A DNA stretch of 64,000 nucleotides from Gemmatimonadota bacterium (GTDB lineage Bacteria; Gemmatimonadota; Gemmatimonadetes; Gemmatimonadales; Gemmatimonadaceae): NCBI GenBank assembly GCA_016712265.1, contig JADJRJ010000030.1, positions 310,001 through 374,000 of the forward strand, read 5' to 3'. The notes beneath the pieces are model-generated. The model was not told the origin of the DNA, did no database searches, and saw only the letters and a program-made list of their open reading frames with translations. The translations under genes were made by a program, and so were the position numbers. This document shows, in pieces, positions 35,413 to 44,964 of the stretch (position 1 is its first letter; every line of letters begins with the position of its first letter).

Positions 35413-36788
35413 GCATCTGGAGCCTTGACCGTGTCGTTGCGGCACTCGGCCCGCTGTTGATCGGCGCGAGGCCGGCAGGGGGCACGCCGCTCCGCTCGGT
35501 ATCGACGGACACCCGATCGCTCGGCGCAGGCGACCTGTTCGTGGCGCTCGTGGGCGAGCGGTTTGATGGCCATGCCTTCGTGGACCAGGCGGTAGAGGCC
35601 GGGGCGGCCGCGCTTGTCGTCAGTGACCCGCGTGCCGCCGCGGGCGCCGGAGTACCGGTCTTCGTGGTCGAGGACACGACCGCCGCGTTAGGCGCACTGG
35701 GTCGCTGGTGGCGCCGGACCTGGGGGGGGCGTGTGGTTGCCGTGGCGGGGTCCAATGGCAAGACGAGCACCAAGGGGATGCTCGCGGCCGTCCTGGGCCA
35801 GCAGTTGCGCGTCCACGCGACCGTCGGCAACCTCAACAACCAGGTGGGCGTCCCGTTGACGTTGCTCTCAATTCCACCTGAAGCCGACCTCGCGGTCGTT
35901 GAGGTGGGGACGAACCACCCCGGTGAGGTCGCGGCCCTGCGTGACCTGGTCGAACCGGACGTGGCGGTCATCACGTCGATCGGGGAGGAGCACCTCGAGG
36001 GGTTCGGTTCCCTCGCCGGCGTCCTGCAAGAAGAGGTGTCGATTGCGCTCGGTGTCCCGACGGTGGTTGTGCCCGCGGCGCAACCAGAGGTTGGGGAAGC
36101 CGCGCGCCGCTTCGGGGGAGCGGTGATCGAGGCCGGCGTGGAGGGCGGCACCGTGCGGCCCGAGGCCTGGGGAGTGGACGGGGATGGCCACGGATGGCTG
36201 CAGGTGGGCGAGCATCGGGCGACCCTGACGCTGGTGGGCGCGCACAACGTGCGCAACGCCTGCCTTGCGGTGGCCGTGGCCCGCGTCTGTGGCGTGGACG
36301 ATGCGCACATCGCGGGTGGGCTCGCTGCGACCCCAGCGGCCGCGATGCGGTCTGTGGTCGAGCGGCTGGGCACGCTGCGCATTTACAATGACGCGTACAA
36401 CGCCAACCCTGCGTCGGCGAGGGAAGCGCTCGCGTCGATGGATGCGATGGAGGGCACGATGCCGCGGGTGGTGGTGCTCGGATCGATGCTTGAGCTGGGC
36501 GCGGAGAGCGACGGGCTGCACGACGCGATCGCGCGGCGCGCGCTGGCCTCGCGGGCGGACGTGATCGCGGCTGTGGGGGCGTTTGCGGACGCGTTTGCGC
36601 GCGTCGCGCCGGCCGACCCGCGCGTGGTGGCGGCCCCCGATGTCGCGGCGGTATGGCCGACCTTGCGACCGCGGGTGGCGCCAGACAGCCTCGTGTTGCT
36701 CAAGGGGTCGCGCGGGACGCGACTCGAACGGCTCCTGCCGGAGCTGGCGGTGGTGGGCGGTGCGTCGGCTCCTGTTCAAAGTCACTAG
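35409..36788 (+). CDS. murF: UDP-MurNAc-pentapeptide synthetase MurF
   Basis: MurF attaches the D-Ala-D-Ala dipeptide to the tripeptide precursor. The 459-residue protein has the Mur ligase ATP loop AGSNGKTSTKGML, the N-terminal uridine-binding domain beginning SIWSLDRVVAALG, VGTNHPGEVAAL, and the family motif YNDAYNANPASAREAL. Its dipeptide substrate comes from D-Ala-D-Ala ligase, whose gene (ddl) is not in this window. The alanine racemase at 61078 supplies D-Ala. It is coupled to murE by ATGA, and 10 bases separate it from mraY. Confidence 0.96.
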   Translation: MSIWSLDRVVAALGPLLIGARPAGGTPLRSVSTDTRSLGAGDLFVALVGERFDGHAFVDQAVEAGAAALVVSDPRAAAGAGVPVFVVEDTTAALGALGRWWRRTWGGRVVAVAGSNGKTSTKGMLAAVLGQQLRVHATVGNLNNQVGVPLTLLSIPPEADLAVVEVGTNHPGEVAALRDLVEPDVAVITSIGEEHLEGFGSLAGVLQEEVSIALGVPTVVVPAAQPEVGEAARRFGGAVIEAGVEGGTVRPEAWGVDGDGHGWLQVGEHRATLTLVGAHNVRNACLAVAVARVCGVDDAHIAGGLAATPAAAMRSVVERLGTLRIYNDAYNANPASAREALASMDAMEGTMPRVVVLGSMLELGAESDGLHDAIARRALASRADVIAAVGAFADAFARVAPADPRVVAAPDVAAVWPTLRPRVAPDSLVLLKGSRGTRLERLLPELAVVGGASAPVQSH

Positions 36789-36798
36789 GTTACCCACC

Positions 36799-37944
36799 GT
36801 GCTCCACTTCCTCCTCGCTCCCTGGATCGACGACTTCCCGATCCTCCGCCTCATCGGGTACATCTCGGTGCGTGGGGCGGCCGCCGCGGTCACCTCGCTG
36901 CTCCTGACCTTCATCTTCGGGCCCCCGCTCATCCGGCGCCTGCAGGCCATGAAGGTGTCGCAGGTGGTGCGCGAAGGGACGCCGGAAACCCATCAAGTGA
37001 AGGGACAGACGCCGACGATGGGCGGGCTCATCATCCTGGTGTGCGCCGTGGTGCCCACGTTGCTCTGGGCGCGATTCGACAACCAGCGCTATGTCGTCCT
37101 CGCCCTGCTGGTCACGCTGTGGATGGGAGGAATCGGCTTCCTCGACGACTACCTCAAGCTCAAGCAGAAGCGCGAAGATCGAAAGAACGAGGGGCTCGTG
37201 GAGCGCTACAAGCTGGCGGGGCAGATCGGGATCGGGCTCGTGTTCGGGCTGATCCTGTGGCTGTGGCCGGTCTCCAACCTGCCTGGTGCGTCGACCACGC
37301 TCCCGTTCTTCAAGAATGTGCTGCTGGTGCCCGCTGCGGCCTGGCTGGCGTGGACTTACGTCCCGTTCGTCACCTTCATCATCACGGGGGTGTCGAACTC
37401 GGTGAACCTCACTGACGGGTTGGATGGGCTCGCCGCCGGATTGTGCGCCATCGCCCTGACGACCTTTGCGCTCTTTGCGTATGTGATGGGGCGTGTGGAC
37501 GCGAGCAGCTACCTGCAGCTGTTCTACCTGCGGGGCGCCGGTGAGCTGACAATCCTGTGCCTCGCGCTCGTCGGGGCGTGCATCGGCTTCCTGTGGTACA
37601 ACACGTTCCCGGCCCAGGTGTTCATGGGCGACACGGGCGCGCTGGCCCTGGGCGGGGCGCTCGGTGCCATTGCCGTGCTGCTCAAGTCCGAGTTCTTGCT
37701 GTTCTTTGTTGGGGGCGTCTTTGCCATGGAGACCATGTCGGTGATCATCCAGCGGACGGTCTTCAAGGTGCGGAAGCGAAGATTCGGCGAGGAGTACGCG
37801 CGGGCGAACCGGGTCTTCCTCACGGCGCCGATCCACCATCACTTCGAGAAGAAGGGGTGGCGGGAGTCCCAGGTGGTCGTGCGCTTCTGGATCCTCGGGA
37901 TCCTCTGCGCCTTTGTCGCCCTCGCCACCCTCAAGCTCCGATGA
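36799..37944 (+). CDS. mraY: Phospho-MurNAc-pentapeptide translocase MraY
   Basis: MraY transfers phospho-MurNAc-pentapeptide to undecaprenyl phosphate, making lipid I at the inner face of the membrane. The 381-residue polytopic protein shows the family motifs MGGIGFLDDYLKLKQKR, SNSVNLTDGLDGLAAG and FMGDTGALALGG, together with the HHHFEKKGW loop. About ten hydrophobic segments are visible. GTG 36799 is chosen because the frame upstream lies within murF. The murD start overlaps its stop by ATGA. Confidence 0.96.
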   Translation: MLHFLLAPWIDDFPILRLIGYISVRGAAAAVTSLLLTFIFGPPLIRRLQAMKVSQVVREGTPETHQVKGQTPTMGGLIILVCAVVPTLLWARFDNQRYVVLALLVTLWMGGIGFLDDYLKLKQKREDRKNEGLVERYKLAGQIGIGLVFGLILWLWPVSNLPGASTTLPFFKNVLLVPAAAWLAWTYVPFVTFIITGVSNSVNLTDGLDGLAAGLCAIALTTFALFAYVMGRVDASSYLQLFYLRGAGELTILCLALVGACIGFLWYNTFPAQVFMGDTGALALGGALGAIAVLLKSEFLLFFVGGVFAMETMSVIIQRTVFKVRKRRFGEEYARANRVFLTAPIHHHFEKKGWRESQVVVRFWILGILCAFVALATLKLR

Positions 37945-39305
37945 CCACGCCGGAAGTGGCCGTGCTTGGCCTGGGTACAAGTGGGCTTGCCTCCACGCGG
38001 TTGCTGCGTCGCCAGGGGCATCCCGTCTACGTGTCTGACGCGGGACAGGGAGCTCAGCTCGAGGAGCGTGCTGCGGTCGCGCGTGGCCTTGGTGCCACCG
38101 TGGATCTGGGTCGGCACGACCTCGATCGCATCGGTCGGGCCGGGCGCGTGGTGGCGAGCCCCGGGGTGCCGCCGGACGCGGCCGCCATCGTGTTTGCGCG
38201 CGCGCATGGCGTCCCCATCGTCTCGGAAGTCGAAGTGGGGTTGTCGGCCCTGCCGAACGCGCACGTGATTGCGGTCACCGGGACCAACGGCAAGACCACG
38301 GTGACCGCCCTCGTGGACCACCTGCTGCGCGCCCTCGGGCGCGACGTGGCGGCGGTGGGCAACATCGGGACCCCGGTGTGCGAGGTGGCACTCCGGGACG
38401 TGCCTCCAGCGTGGCTCGCCCTGGAGATCTCCTCCTTTCAGTTGCACGACACCCCGTCGCTGCAGCCGGTGGTTGGTGTGCTGACCAACCTCAGCCCCGA
38501 CCACCTCGATCGGTACCCGTCCGTGGAGGCGTATTACGCCGACAAGGCGATGCTCTTCCAGCATGACCGACCCGACGCGCGGTGGGTGATCAACGCGGAC
38601 GACGCCGGAACCCAGCGGATGTGCGCGGACCTTGTTGGACGCGTATCGACGTTCAGCACCGCCGGCCGATTGGGCGACGCCTTCCTGGACCGGGCCCACC
38701 GCACGCTCGTGGTGCGCGATGCCCCGCTCCTTGAACGTGACCAGCTCCCGCTCCTCGGGCTGCACAACGTGGCCAATGCGCTGGCGGCGACACTGGCCGT
38801 CATGGTGGCGGACCCGGCGCATGAAAGCGACGAGGCCCGGGCGCGGTTGGCGGCCGCACTCACGACCTTTCGTCCACCGGCCCATCGACTCGAGGTGGTG
38901 GGGGAGTTCGACGGCGTGACCTGGATCAACGACTCCAAGGCGACCAACGTGGCGTCGTCGCGCGTGGCGCTGGAGGCGATGACGCGCCCAACCATCCTGC
39001 TGCTTGGCGGGCGTCACAAGGGGGAGGCGTATTCGAGCCTGCTGCCGCTCATCACGCAGCATTGTCAGCGCGTCCTCGTGTACGGCGAAGCCAGCGACGA
39101 GATCATGGGTGACCTGGGCGGGCGCGGGGCACCGGTCGAGCGCGTGTTGGGGGACTTTGGCGCCGTCATGCGGCGGGCCCGGGCCGTGGCCGAGCCCGGA
39201 TGGGCGGTGCTCCTGTCTCCCGCCTGTTCGAGCTATGACATGTTCACCAACTACCAGGAGCGCGGCGCGGCCTTTGCGCGCGCTGCGCGAGGAGAGGGGC
39301 AGTGA
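37941..39305 (+). CDS. murD: UDP-MurNAc-L-Ala:D-Glu ligase MurD
   Basis: MurD adds D-glutamate to UDP-MurNAc-L-Ala. The 454-residue protein has an N-terminal Rossmann-like domain (VAVLGLGTSGLASTRLL), the ATP loop VTGTNGKTTVTAL, LEISSFQL, the NLSPDHLDRY motif and the C-terminal INDSKATN motif. ATG 37941 overlaps the mraY stop. It ends in GTGA, shared with ftsW. Its length is typical for the family. Confidence 0.96.
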   Translation: MTTPEVAVLGLGTSGLASTRLLRRQGHPVYVSDAGQGAQLEERAAVARGLGATVDLGRHDLDRIGRAGRVVASPGVPPDAAAIVFARAHGVPIVSEVEVGLSALPNAHVIAVTGTNGKTTVTALVDHLLRALGRDVAAVGNIGTPVCEVALRDVPPAWLALEISSFQLHDTPSLQPVVGVLTNLSPDHLDRYPSVEAYYADKAMLFQHDRPDARWVINADDAGTQRMCADLVGRVSTFSTAGRLGDAFLDRAHRTLVVRDAPLLERDQLPLLGLHNVANALAATLAVMVADPAHESDEARARLAAALTTFRPPAHRLEVVGEFDGVTWINDSKATNVASSRVALEAMTRPTILLLGGRHKGEAYSSLLPLITQHCQRVLVYGEASDEIMGDLGGRGAPVERVLGDFGAVMRRARAVAEPGWAVLLSPACSSYDMFTNYQERGAAFARAARGEGQ

Positions 39306-40459
39306 CGAACGCCGGTGTACGCGAACGGTGGGCCATGGGCCTCGAGGCGCGGGCGCTCATCCTGATCACGGCGGTGCTGGTCGCGCTCGGGCTGGCCACG
39401 CTGTTCTCGGCGAGTGCCCTGGAGGCGCTGCAGAAGGGAAGTCCGCCCTCGACCTTTTTCGTGAAGCAGCTCACCGGGGTGGCCGCCGGCATCGTGTTGT
39501 TTGCCATTGCCGCCAAGGTCGATGCCCAGCGGATGGAGGCACATGCGCCCGCGATCATGTGGGCGGGGATCGTCCTGATGGCCCTCACCCTGGTGCCCGG
39601 CATCGGCGCCGCCCACCTCGGGTCGCGGCGGTACCTGCTCGGGCGGAGTGTGCAGCCGGCCGAGGTGATGAAGGTCGCCGTCGTCATCTGGACGGCCGCG
39701 ATGGTCATTCGCAAGGGGGACCAGATGCGTCGCCTGTCGCAGGGCATGCCGATCTTCCTCGTGATGGTCGGGATCCCGACGCTCATCGCGTTCAAGCAGC
39801 CGGACTACTCGATGGGGCTGATGTTTGTCCTGCTGATGCTCCTGGTGCTGTTTTCCGCCGGCGCGCGCATCGGTCACTTCGTGCTCCTGGGGTTCCTCGG
39901 CGCCCCGCTCCTCTGGCACCAGCTCATGCAGAAGAAGTACTTCCGCGACCGGCTGGCGGCCTTCTTCGGGCAGGAAGGGGCCCGGGTCGAGCTGAATGAC
40001 CAGCAGGCGCAGTCGTTGATGGCGGTGGGGTCGGGGGGGCTGACCGGGACCGGATTCGGGGAGGGGATGCAGTCCTATGGTTGGGTGCCCATGGGCAAGG
40101 ATGACTTCATCGCGGCAACGATCGGGGAGGAGTGGGGCTTTCTCGGGATGACCCTGGTGATCCTGGCGTTCGCGACCTGGACCTGGCTGGGCTTCCGGAT
40201 TGCACGCAAGGCACGGTCGCGGTTCCTGCAGCTGGTGGCGATGGGGCTCACGGCGACGGTGGCGATCACGGCGTATGTGCACATCGGGGTGGTGATCAAC
40301 CTCCTCCCCAACACCGGGCTCACCTTGCCCTTCTTCTCCAATGGCCGGACCAACCTGGTCCTGACGTTGGCGGTGACGGGGATCCTCGTGAACATCGGGA
40401 GCGTCCGCGAGAAGGTCTACGGTGGGTTCGCGACCGACCCAGTTGCCGCGGCGAGTTAG
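39302..40459 (+). CDS. ftsW: Septal peptidoglycan glycosyltransferase FtsW
   Basis: FtsW polymerises glycan strands from lipid II at the septum in partnership with FtsI. The 385-residue protein is a SEDS-family polytopic membrane protein. The proposed catalytic aspartate is in FKQPDYSMGL, and the long periplasmic loop has QQAQSLMAVGSGG..GTGFGEG. The C-terminal signature INLLPNTGLTLPFFSNG is strongly conserved. The start is GTG 39302, overlapping murD by 4 bases. MurG starts on the base following its stop. Confidence 0.95.
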   Translation: MTNAGVRERWAMGLEARALILITAVLVALGLATLFSASALEALQKGSPPSTFFVKQLTGVAAGIVLFAIAAKVDAQRMEAHAPAIMWAGIVLMALTLVPGIGAAHLGSRRYLLGRSVQPAEVMKVAVVIWTAAMVIRKGDQMRRLSQGMPIFLVMVGIPTLIAFKQPDYSMGLMFVLLMLLVLFSAGARIGHFVLLGFLGAPLLWHQLMQKKYFRDRLAAFFGQEGARVELNDQQAQSLMAVGSGGLTGTGFGEGMQSYGWVPMGKDDFIAATIGEEWGFLGMTLVILAFATWTWLGFRIARKARSRFLQLVAMGLTATVAITAYVHIGVVINLLPNTGLTLPFFSNGRTNLVLTLAVTGILVNIGSVREKVYGGFATDPVAAAS

Positions 40460-41596
40460 GTGCGCGTCCTGTTCACCGGTGGTGGGACCGGGGGGCACCT
40501 GTATCCGGCGCTGGCGATCGCGCGGGCGCTGGTGACCGCCTGTCCGGCGGCGCGCCCGTTCTTCGTTGGGGCACGGCGCGGCATCGAGCGTGAGCTGCTC
40601 CCGGGCACCGAGTTTCCTCACCTGCTGCTCGACGCACACCCGCTCTACCGGTCGAAGCCCTGGCGCAACTGGCGCACCGTAGCGGGACTCGTCGGCGGGT
40701 GGCGCACGCTCGCAGCCATGGGACGGGAGGCGGCACCGCGGCTCGTGGTCGCCACGGGCGGCTACGCTTCCGGCCCGACCCTGGCCTGGGCCGCGACGCA
40801 CGGCGTGCCCTTCGTGCTGCAGGAACAGAACGCCCACGTGGGCGCCACGAATCACTTCTTTGCCCGGTGGGCTCGTGAGGTCTATGTCGGGTTCCCCGAG
40901 GCGGTGCAGGGGCTCCCACCAGCCGCGCAGCCCCGCGCGCACGACCTCGGGAACCCGATCCTGCCGCCCCCGGCTCCGGACACGCGTCCCACCCGCGAGG
41001 CCGCGCGCGCCCGCTGGGGATTTGGCGCGGATGTGCACACGGTTGTGCTCGCGTTTGGCGGGTCGCAGGGATCAGCTGCTCTCAATCGGTTGGTGGCGGC
41101 GTGGGTCAGCGCCGGGTTGCCGCCCGGCCTGGGGCTGATCTGGGGGACCGGTGCGTCGCATCACGCGGGCCTCGAGCATTTGGGATCGGCACGCGTGATG
41201 ATCCACCCGTACCTGAACCCGATCGCCGTGGCCTACGCGGCCGCCGACCTCGCGGTGGCCCGCGCGGGCGCCATGACCACGGCCGAACTGTGCGCGTGGG
41301 GAATCCCGATGTTCCTGGTGCCGTTGCCGACAGCTGCTGCCGATCACCAGACCGTCAATGCGCGTTCCCTCGCCGCGGCGGGGGCGGCCACCTGGGTTCG
41401 CGAGGCGGAGGCCACACCGAACGACCTGTCGGCCTTTTGCGCGCGACTGCTCACGTCGCCCCGCACGCTGCAGACGGCACGTGACGCGACCCTCGCGCGT
41501 GGCCGGCCCGATGCGGCGCGACAGATTGCCCTGCGCGTGGCGGCGTTCCTCACGCCGGACGCGTCCGCCAGCCACCTGCGAGCTTCCCATGCCTGA
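40460..41596 (+). CDS. murG: Lipid II synthase MurG
   Basis: MurG adds GlcNAc from UDP-GlcNAc to lipid I at the membrane surface. The 378-residue GT-B enzyme has the N-terminal loop TGGGTGGHLYPAL, the TGGYASGPTL and LQEQNAHVG motifs, and FGGSQGSAALN. The C-terminal sugar-nucleotide site has ARAGAMTTAEL. The GTG start immediately follows the ftsW stop. The end overlaps murC by 8 bases. It completes the lipid II pathway within the cluster. Confidence 0.95.
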   Translation: MRVLFTGGGTGGHLYPALAIARALVTACPAARPFFVGARRGIERELLPGTEFPHLLLDAHPLYRSKPWRNWRTVAGLVGGWRTLAAMGREAAPRLVVATGGYASGPTLAWAATHGVPFVLQEQNAHVGATNHFFARWAREVYVGFPEAVQGLPPAAQPRAHDLGNPILPPPAPDTRPTREAARARWGFGADVHTVVLAFGGSQGSAALNRLVAAWVSAGLPPGLGLIWGTGASHHAGLEHLGSARVMIHPYLNPIAVAYAAADLAVARAGAMTTAELCAWGIPMFLVPLPTAAADHQTVNARSLAAAGAATWVREAEATPNDLSAFCARLLTSPRTLQTARDATLARGRPDAARQIALRVAAFLTPDASASHLRASHA

Positions 41597-42983
41597 CCAC
41601 GTCGCGACCAGCGACCCGCTTTTTGCCCTGTCCGACCCGCGCCCCGTGCACTTCATGGGAATTGGCGGGGCGGGGATGAGTGCCCTGGCCGTGTGGTGTC
41701 TGGAGCGCGGCGTCCCGCTCACCGGGTGCGACAGCGGCGATGCGCCGATGGAGCTGCGTGATCGTGGGGTGGTGCTGGCGCGTGGGCACGACCCGTCCCA
41801 CGTTGGCGGGGCCCGCGCCATTGTCGTCACGTCCGCCGTTCCTCGCGACCATCCCGAACTGCAGGCGGCACAGGCTGCGGGAATTCCCGTGGTGCGACGC
41901 GCGGAAGCGTTAGGCGCGGCCGTGAATGCGGGACGCGTGGTCGCGGTCGCAGGCACGCACGGCAAGACCACCACGACTGTGATGACGACCGAGGCCTTCG
42001 CGGCGGCGGGGCTTGCGCCCACCGGCATCGCCGGGGGACGGGTCGGCAGCTGGGGTGGCAACCTTCGGCCAGGTGGGGATGCCGTGTTCGTCGTCGAGGC
42101 GGACGAGTACGACCGGTCGTTCCTCGCGTTGCGGCCCACCGTGGCGGTGATCACCAACGTCGAGGCCGACCACCTCGACATCTACCGTGACCTGGACGAC
42201 ATCCGGGCCACCTTTGTGCAGTTTGCCACCCCGGCGCACACCATCGTGGTGTGCGACGACGACGAGGGGGCTGCCACCCTGCCGCTGGCGAGTGGGGCGC
42301 AGCTCGTGCGGTACGGCGTGAATTCACGCCGCGTGCGCCTGCACGGCGAACCGTCGCCACTGATGGATGGCCGCACCGTGGTCGCGGTCACGTGGGACGG
42401 CGAATGCCTCGGCGATGTCGTGCTGCGCGTGCCAGGATTGCACAATGTGCGCAATGCGCTGGCTGCCATTGGCTCGGGGCTCGCCCTCGGGGCCACCCTG
42501 GAGGCCATGCGTCCGGGGCTCGAGGCCTTTGGTGGTGTGGAGCGCCGCTTTCAACGGTTAGGCATGGCCGCCGGTGTCGACGTGGTCGACGACTATGCGC
42601 ACCACCCCACGGAGGTGGCGGCCACGCTGGCGGCGGCTCGGACCGCGTTCTCCGGCCGGCGCATCGTCGCGGCATTCCAACCGCATCTCTACTCGCGCAC
42701 CCGCGACTTTGCTGGAGCCTTTGGCACGTCGCTCGCTGCGGCGGACGCGGTGTTCCTCTGTGATCTCTATCCCGCGCGTGAACAGCCGATGCCCGGCGTC
42801 AGTTCGGCCCTGGTGGCTGCGGCGATTCCCGCGGCGCGCCTGCAGTGGCAGGGACCGCGTGCGGCACTTGCCGCCGCACTGGCGTCGTTCGTTCGCGCCG
42901 GCGATGTGGTCCTGACCATGGGGGCAGGAGACATCACGCGCAGCGGCCCCGAACTCCTCGCGCATCTTGCGGCCACCGGATGA
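41589..42983 (+). CDS. murC: UDP-MurNAc:L-Ala ligase MurC
   Basis: MurC adds L-alanine to UDP-MurNAc, the first amino-acid step. The 464-residue protein has the N-terminal motif HFMGIGGAGMSALA, the ATP loop VAGTHGKTTTT, VVEADEYDRSFL and the C-terminal DDYAHHPTEV motif. ATG 41589 lies 8 bases inside murG; the longer upstream frame is within murG. Its stop overlaps ftsQ by ATGA, so the murB and ddl genes that usually sit between murC and ftsQ are missing here and must be elsewhere. Confidence 0.96.
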   Translation: MPDHVATSDPLFALSDPRPVHFMGIGGAGMSALAVWCLERGVPLTGCDSGDAPMELRDRGVVLARGHDPSHVGGARAIVVTSAVPRDHPELQAAQAAGIPVVRRAEALGAAVNAGRVVAVAGTHGKTTTTVMTTEAFAAAGLAPTGIAGGRVGSWGGNLRPGGDAVFVVEADEYDRSFLALRPTVAVITNVEADHLDIYRDLDDIRATFVQFATPAHTIVVCDDDEGAATLPLASGAQLVRYGVNSRRVRLHGEPSPLMDGRTVVAVTWDGECLGDVVLRVPGLHNVRNALAAIGSGLALGATLEAMRPGLEAFGGVERRFQRLGMAAGVDVVDDYAHHPTEVAATLAAARTAFSGRRIVAAFQPHLYSRTRDFAGAFGTSLAAADAVFLCDLYPAREQPMPGVSSALVAAAIPAARLQWQGPRAALAAALASFVRAGDVVLTMGAGDITRSGPELLAHLAATG

Positions 42984-43678
42984 GTGACGAGTCGGTCCCC
43001 GTCCCTCGCCGGTTCAAGCCGGGGTGGTTTGTCGTGGCGGCGCTGGTTGGGCTCGCGCTGTGGACCGTCCCCTGGTGGGGCCGCGACCTCGCGTTCTTTC
43101 GCGCGCAGTTCGTGGAAGTGCGCGGGACGCGGTATGCCCGCCCCGAGGAGATCCGGCGTCGGCTTGGCATTGACTCCACGGCGTCCATCTGGATGTCCGT
43201 CGACACCCTCGCGCGACGGGCGGAGCGGCACCCGCAGGTCCGGTCCGCTCGCGTGAGCCGCCGGCTGCCGGGAACGTTCGTCGTCGATGTCGAGGAGAAC
43301 GAGCCCGTGGCGTTCGTGCCGGGGACCAAGGGACTGCGCGCCTACGACGAGCAGGGTCGCTTGCTCCCCATGGATCCCACGCGAGTGGACGCTGACCTTC
43401 CCATCGCGGAACGCGCCGACACCGCCTTGCTTCACTTGCTCGCTGACCTGCGGGCCGCCGAGCCGACACTGTTTGCGCGCGTGACTGAGGTTCGGCTCTC
43501 CGGTCGCGATGAGTTTCGCCTGTATGTCGAACGGCTTCCGGTGCGTGTGCGACGCGGAGACGGCGTCGAGCGGTTCGACGGGCTATCTTCCGTCCTCCGC
43601 GACCTCACCACTCGTGGTGTGACGCCCGTGGAGCTCGACCTGCGTTTCAAGGACCAAGTCATCGCCCGCCTCCCATGA
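42980..43678 (+). CDS. ftsQ: Cell division protein FtsQ
   Basis: FtsQ is a bitopic division scaffold that binds FtsB/FtsL. The 232-residue protein has a short basic cytoplasmic N terminus, one membrane helix (about residues 16-34, FVVAALVGLALWTVPWW) and a POTRA domain (FVEVRGTRYARPEEIRRRL). A beta domain ends the protein (LRDLTTRGVTPVELDLRFKDQVIARL). The family diverges quickly, but size, topology and location between murC and ftsA are decisive. It is coupled on both sides by ATGA. Confidence 0.92.
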   Translation: MSDESVPVPRRFKPGWFVVAALVGLALWTVPWWGRDLAFFRAQFVEVRGTRYARPEEIRRRLGIDSTASIWMSVDTLARRAERHPQVRSARVSRRLPGTFVVDVEENEPVAFVPGTKGLRAYDEQGRLLPMDPTRVDADLPIAERADTALLHLLADLRAAEPTLFARVTEVRLSGRDEFRLYVERLPVRVRRGDGVERFDGLSSVLRDLTTRGVTPVELDLRFKDQVIARLP

Positions 43679-44934
43679 ACGCTGAACGCCTCGTTGCCGG
43701 GCTCGATATCGGGTCGGCCAAGACCACCGCACTCATCGGCGAGGTCGTGGGAGATCTCCCGCGTCGCCCAGGGATCAAGGTCCTGGGGATCGGCCAGGCT
43801 CGCACCACAGGGTTGCGACGTGGCGTCGTCTCGGACATCGAGGAGACGACACAGTCGATCAAGAAGGCCTTGAGCGACGCCGAGCAGATGGCCGGCGCCA
43901 AGGTGGAGGCTGTCTACGTCGGGATTACCGGCGAGCATGTGAAGGCGATGACGAGCAAGGGGATTGTCGCGGTGTCGGGCGAGGAGGTGACTCGCGCCGA
44001 CGTCGATCGCGCCAACGCGGTGGCCCGTGCGCAGAACATCCCGACCGACCGGGAATTGCTCCACGCGATCCCCCAGGAGTACGTGGTCGACAAGGCCGAG
44101 GGGGTGAGCGACCCGCTCGGGATGGTTGGTACGCGCCTCGAGACCGAGATGTACCTGGTGACGATTGGCGCGTCGCCGGCGATGAACCTGCGCAAGGCCG
44201 TGGAGCGTGCGGGGTATCGCGTCGCCGAACTGGTCGTGGAACCGCTGGCGAGCGCTTTGGCCGTCCTCACGGACGACGAACGCGAACTCGGGGTCGCCGT
44301 CATCGAGATGGGCGCTGGTACCACAGATATCGCCGTCTTTCACGAGTCGAAGATCCGTCACCTCGGCACCATCGCCCTCGGTGGGAACAACGTGACGAAC
44401 GACATCGTCCACGGACTCGGCCTGACCCAGGCTGACGCCGAACGCATCAAGGAGCGGTACGGCTGCGCCTATGAACCGCTGGTGGACCCCGCCGAAGTGA
44501 TCTCGCTGCCGAGCACGGTGGCGCAGGGTGACCGACAGATTCCGCGCGAACTGCTGGCCCACATCATCCACCAGCGGGTGGACGAGATCTTCAACCTGGT
44601 GCTGGCGGACATCGAGGGTGCGGGCTTCGCCGCCAAGCTGAGCGCGGGGATTGTGCTCACCGGTGGTGTGGCGGCCCATCCGGGTGTTGGTGAGCTGGCC
44701 GCGGATGTGTTCGGCACCGGCGTGCGCGTGGGGCTCCCGGGGGAGAACCTCACCGGCCTGGCGGATGCGGTTGAGGCGCCGCGGTATTCGACGGCGGCCG
44801 GGCTGACGCTGTACGCCGCGAACCGTCTGGCGCTGGGGGCGGCGTCGTCGGTAGTGAAGCGGACGTCGCTGAATGCACCCAGTGTGGACAAGTTGGCGCA
44901 ACGCGTGAAGATCTGGCTGCAGGACTTCTTCTGA
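43675..44934 (+). CDS. ftsA: Cell division actin-like protein FtsA
   Basis: FtsA tethers FtsZ filaments to the membrane. The 419-residue protein has the actin-fold phosphate loop VAGLDIGSAKTTALI, the FtsA-specific 1C domain (EEVTRADVDRANAVARA), the second phosphate loop EMGAGTTDIAVF and IVLTGGVAAHPGV. It ends in an amphipathic helix (LAQRVKIWLQDFF) that inserts in the membrane. It starts in an ATGA overlap with ftsQ. A 226-base interval with its own promoter-like element separates it from ftsZ, so ftsZ may be boosted independently. Confidence 0.96.
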   Translation: MNAERLVAGLDIGSAKTTALIGEVVGDLPRRPGIKVLGIGQARTTGLRRGVVSDIEETTQSIKKALSDAEQMAGAKVEAVYVGITGEHVKAMTSKGIVAVSGEEVTRADVDRANAVARAQNIPTDRELLHAIPQEYVVDKAEGVSDPLGMVGTRLETEMYLVTIGASPAMNLRKAVERAGYRVAELVVEPLASALAVLTDDERELGVAVIEMGAGTTDIAVFHESKIRHLGTIALGGNNVTNDIVHGLGLTQADAERIKERYGCAYEPLVDPAEVISLPSTVAQGDRQIPRELLAHIIHQRVDEIFNLVLADIEGAGFAAKLSAGIVLTGGVAAHPGVGELAADVFGTGVRVGLPGENLTGLADAVEAPRYSTAAGLTLYAANRLALGAASSVVKRTSLNAPSVDKLAQRVKIWLQDFF

Positions 44935-44942
44935 CGCGTTTC

Positions 44943-44949
44943 GTTAGGC
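44943..44949 (+). repeat. GTTAGGC heptamer, intergenic example of a dispersed motif
   Basis: GTTAGGC occurs on the + strand at 7078, 10296, 11700, 14121, 18382, 22097, 32203, 33981, 34872, 35687, 41909, 42557, 44943 and 57973. The reverse form GCCTAAC occurs at 3503, 30682, 45655 and 55447. Most copies are in genes, where TTA is read as leucine, but three are intergenic. Counts were made by eye and may miss copies. Confidence 0.6.
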
Positions 44950-44964
44950 GGTCAAAAACCTGAT

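Noticed and set aside
39251..41038. A 595-codon - strand frame across ftsW and murG
   Set aside because: It is opposite two strongly supported genes and has low-complexity, Arg/Gly/His-rich content typical of shadow frames.
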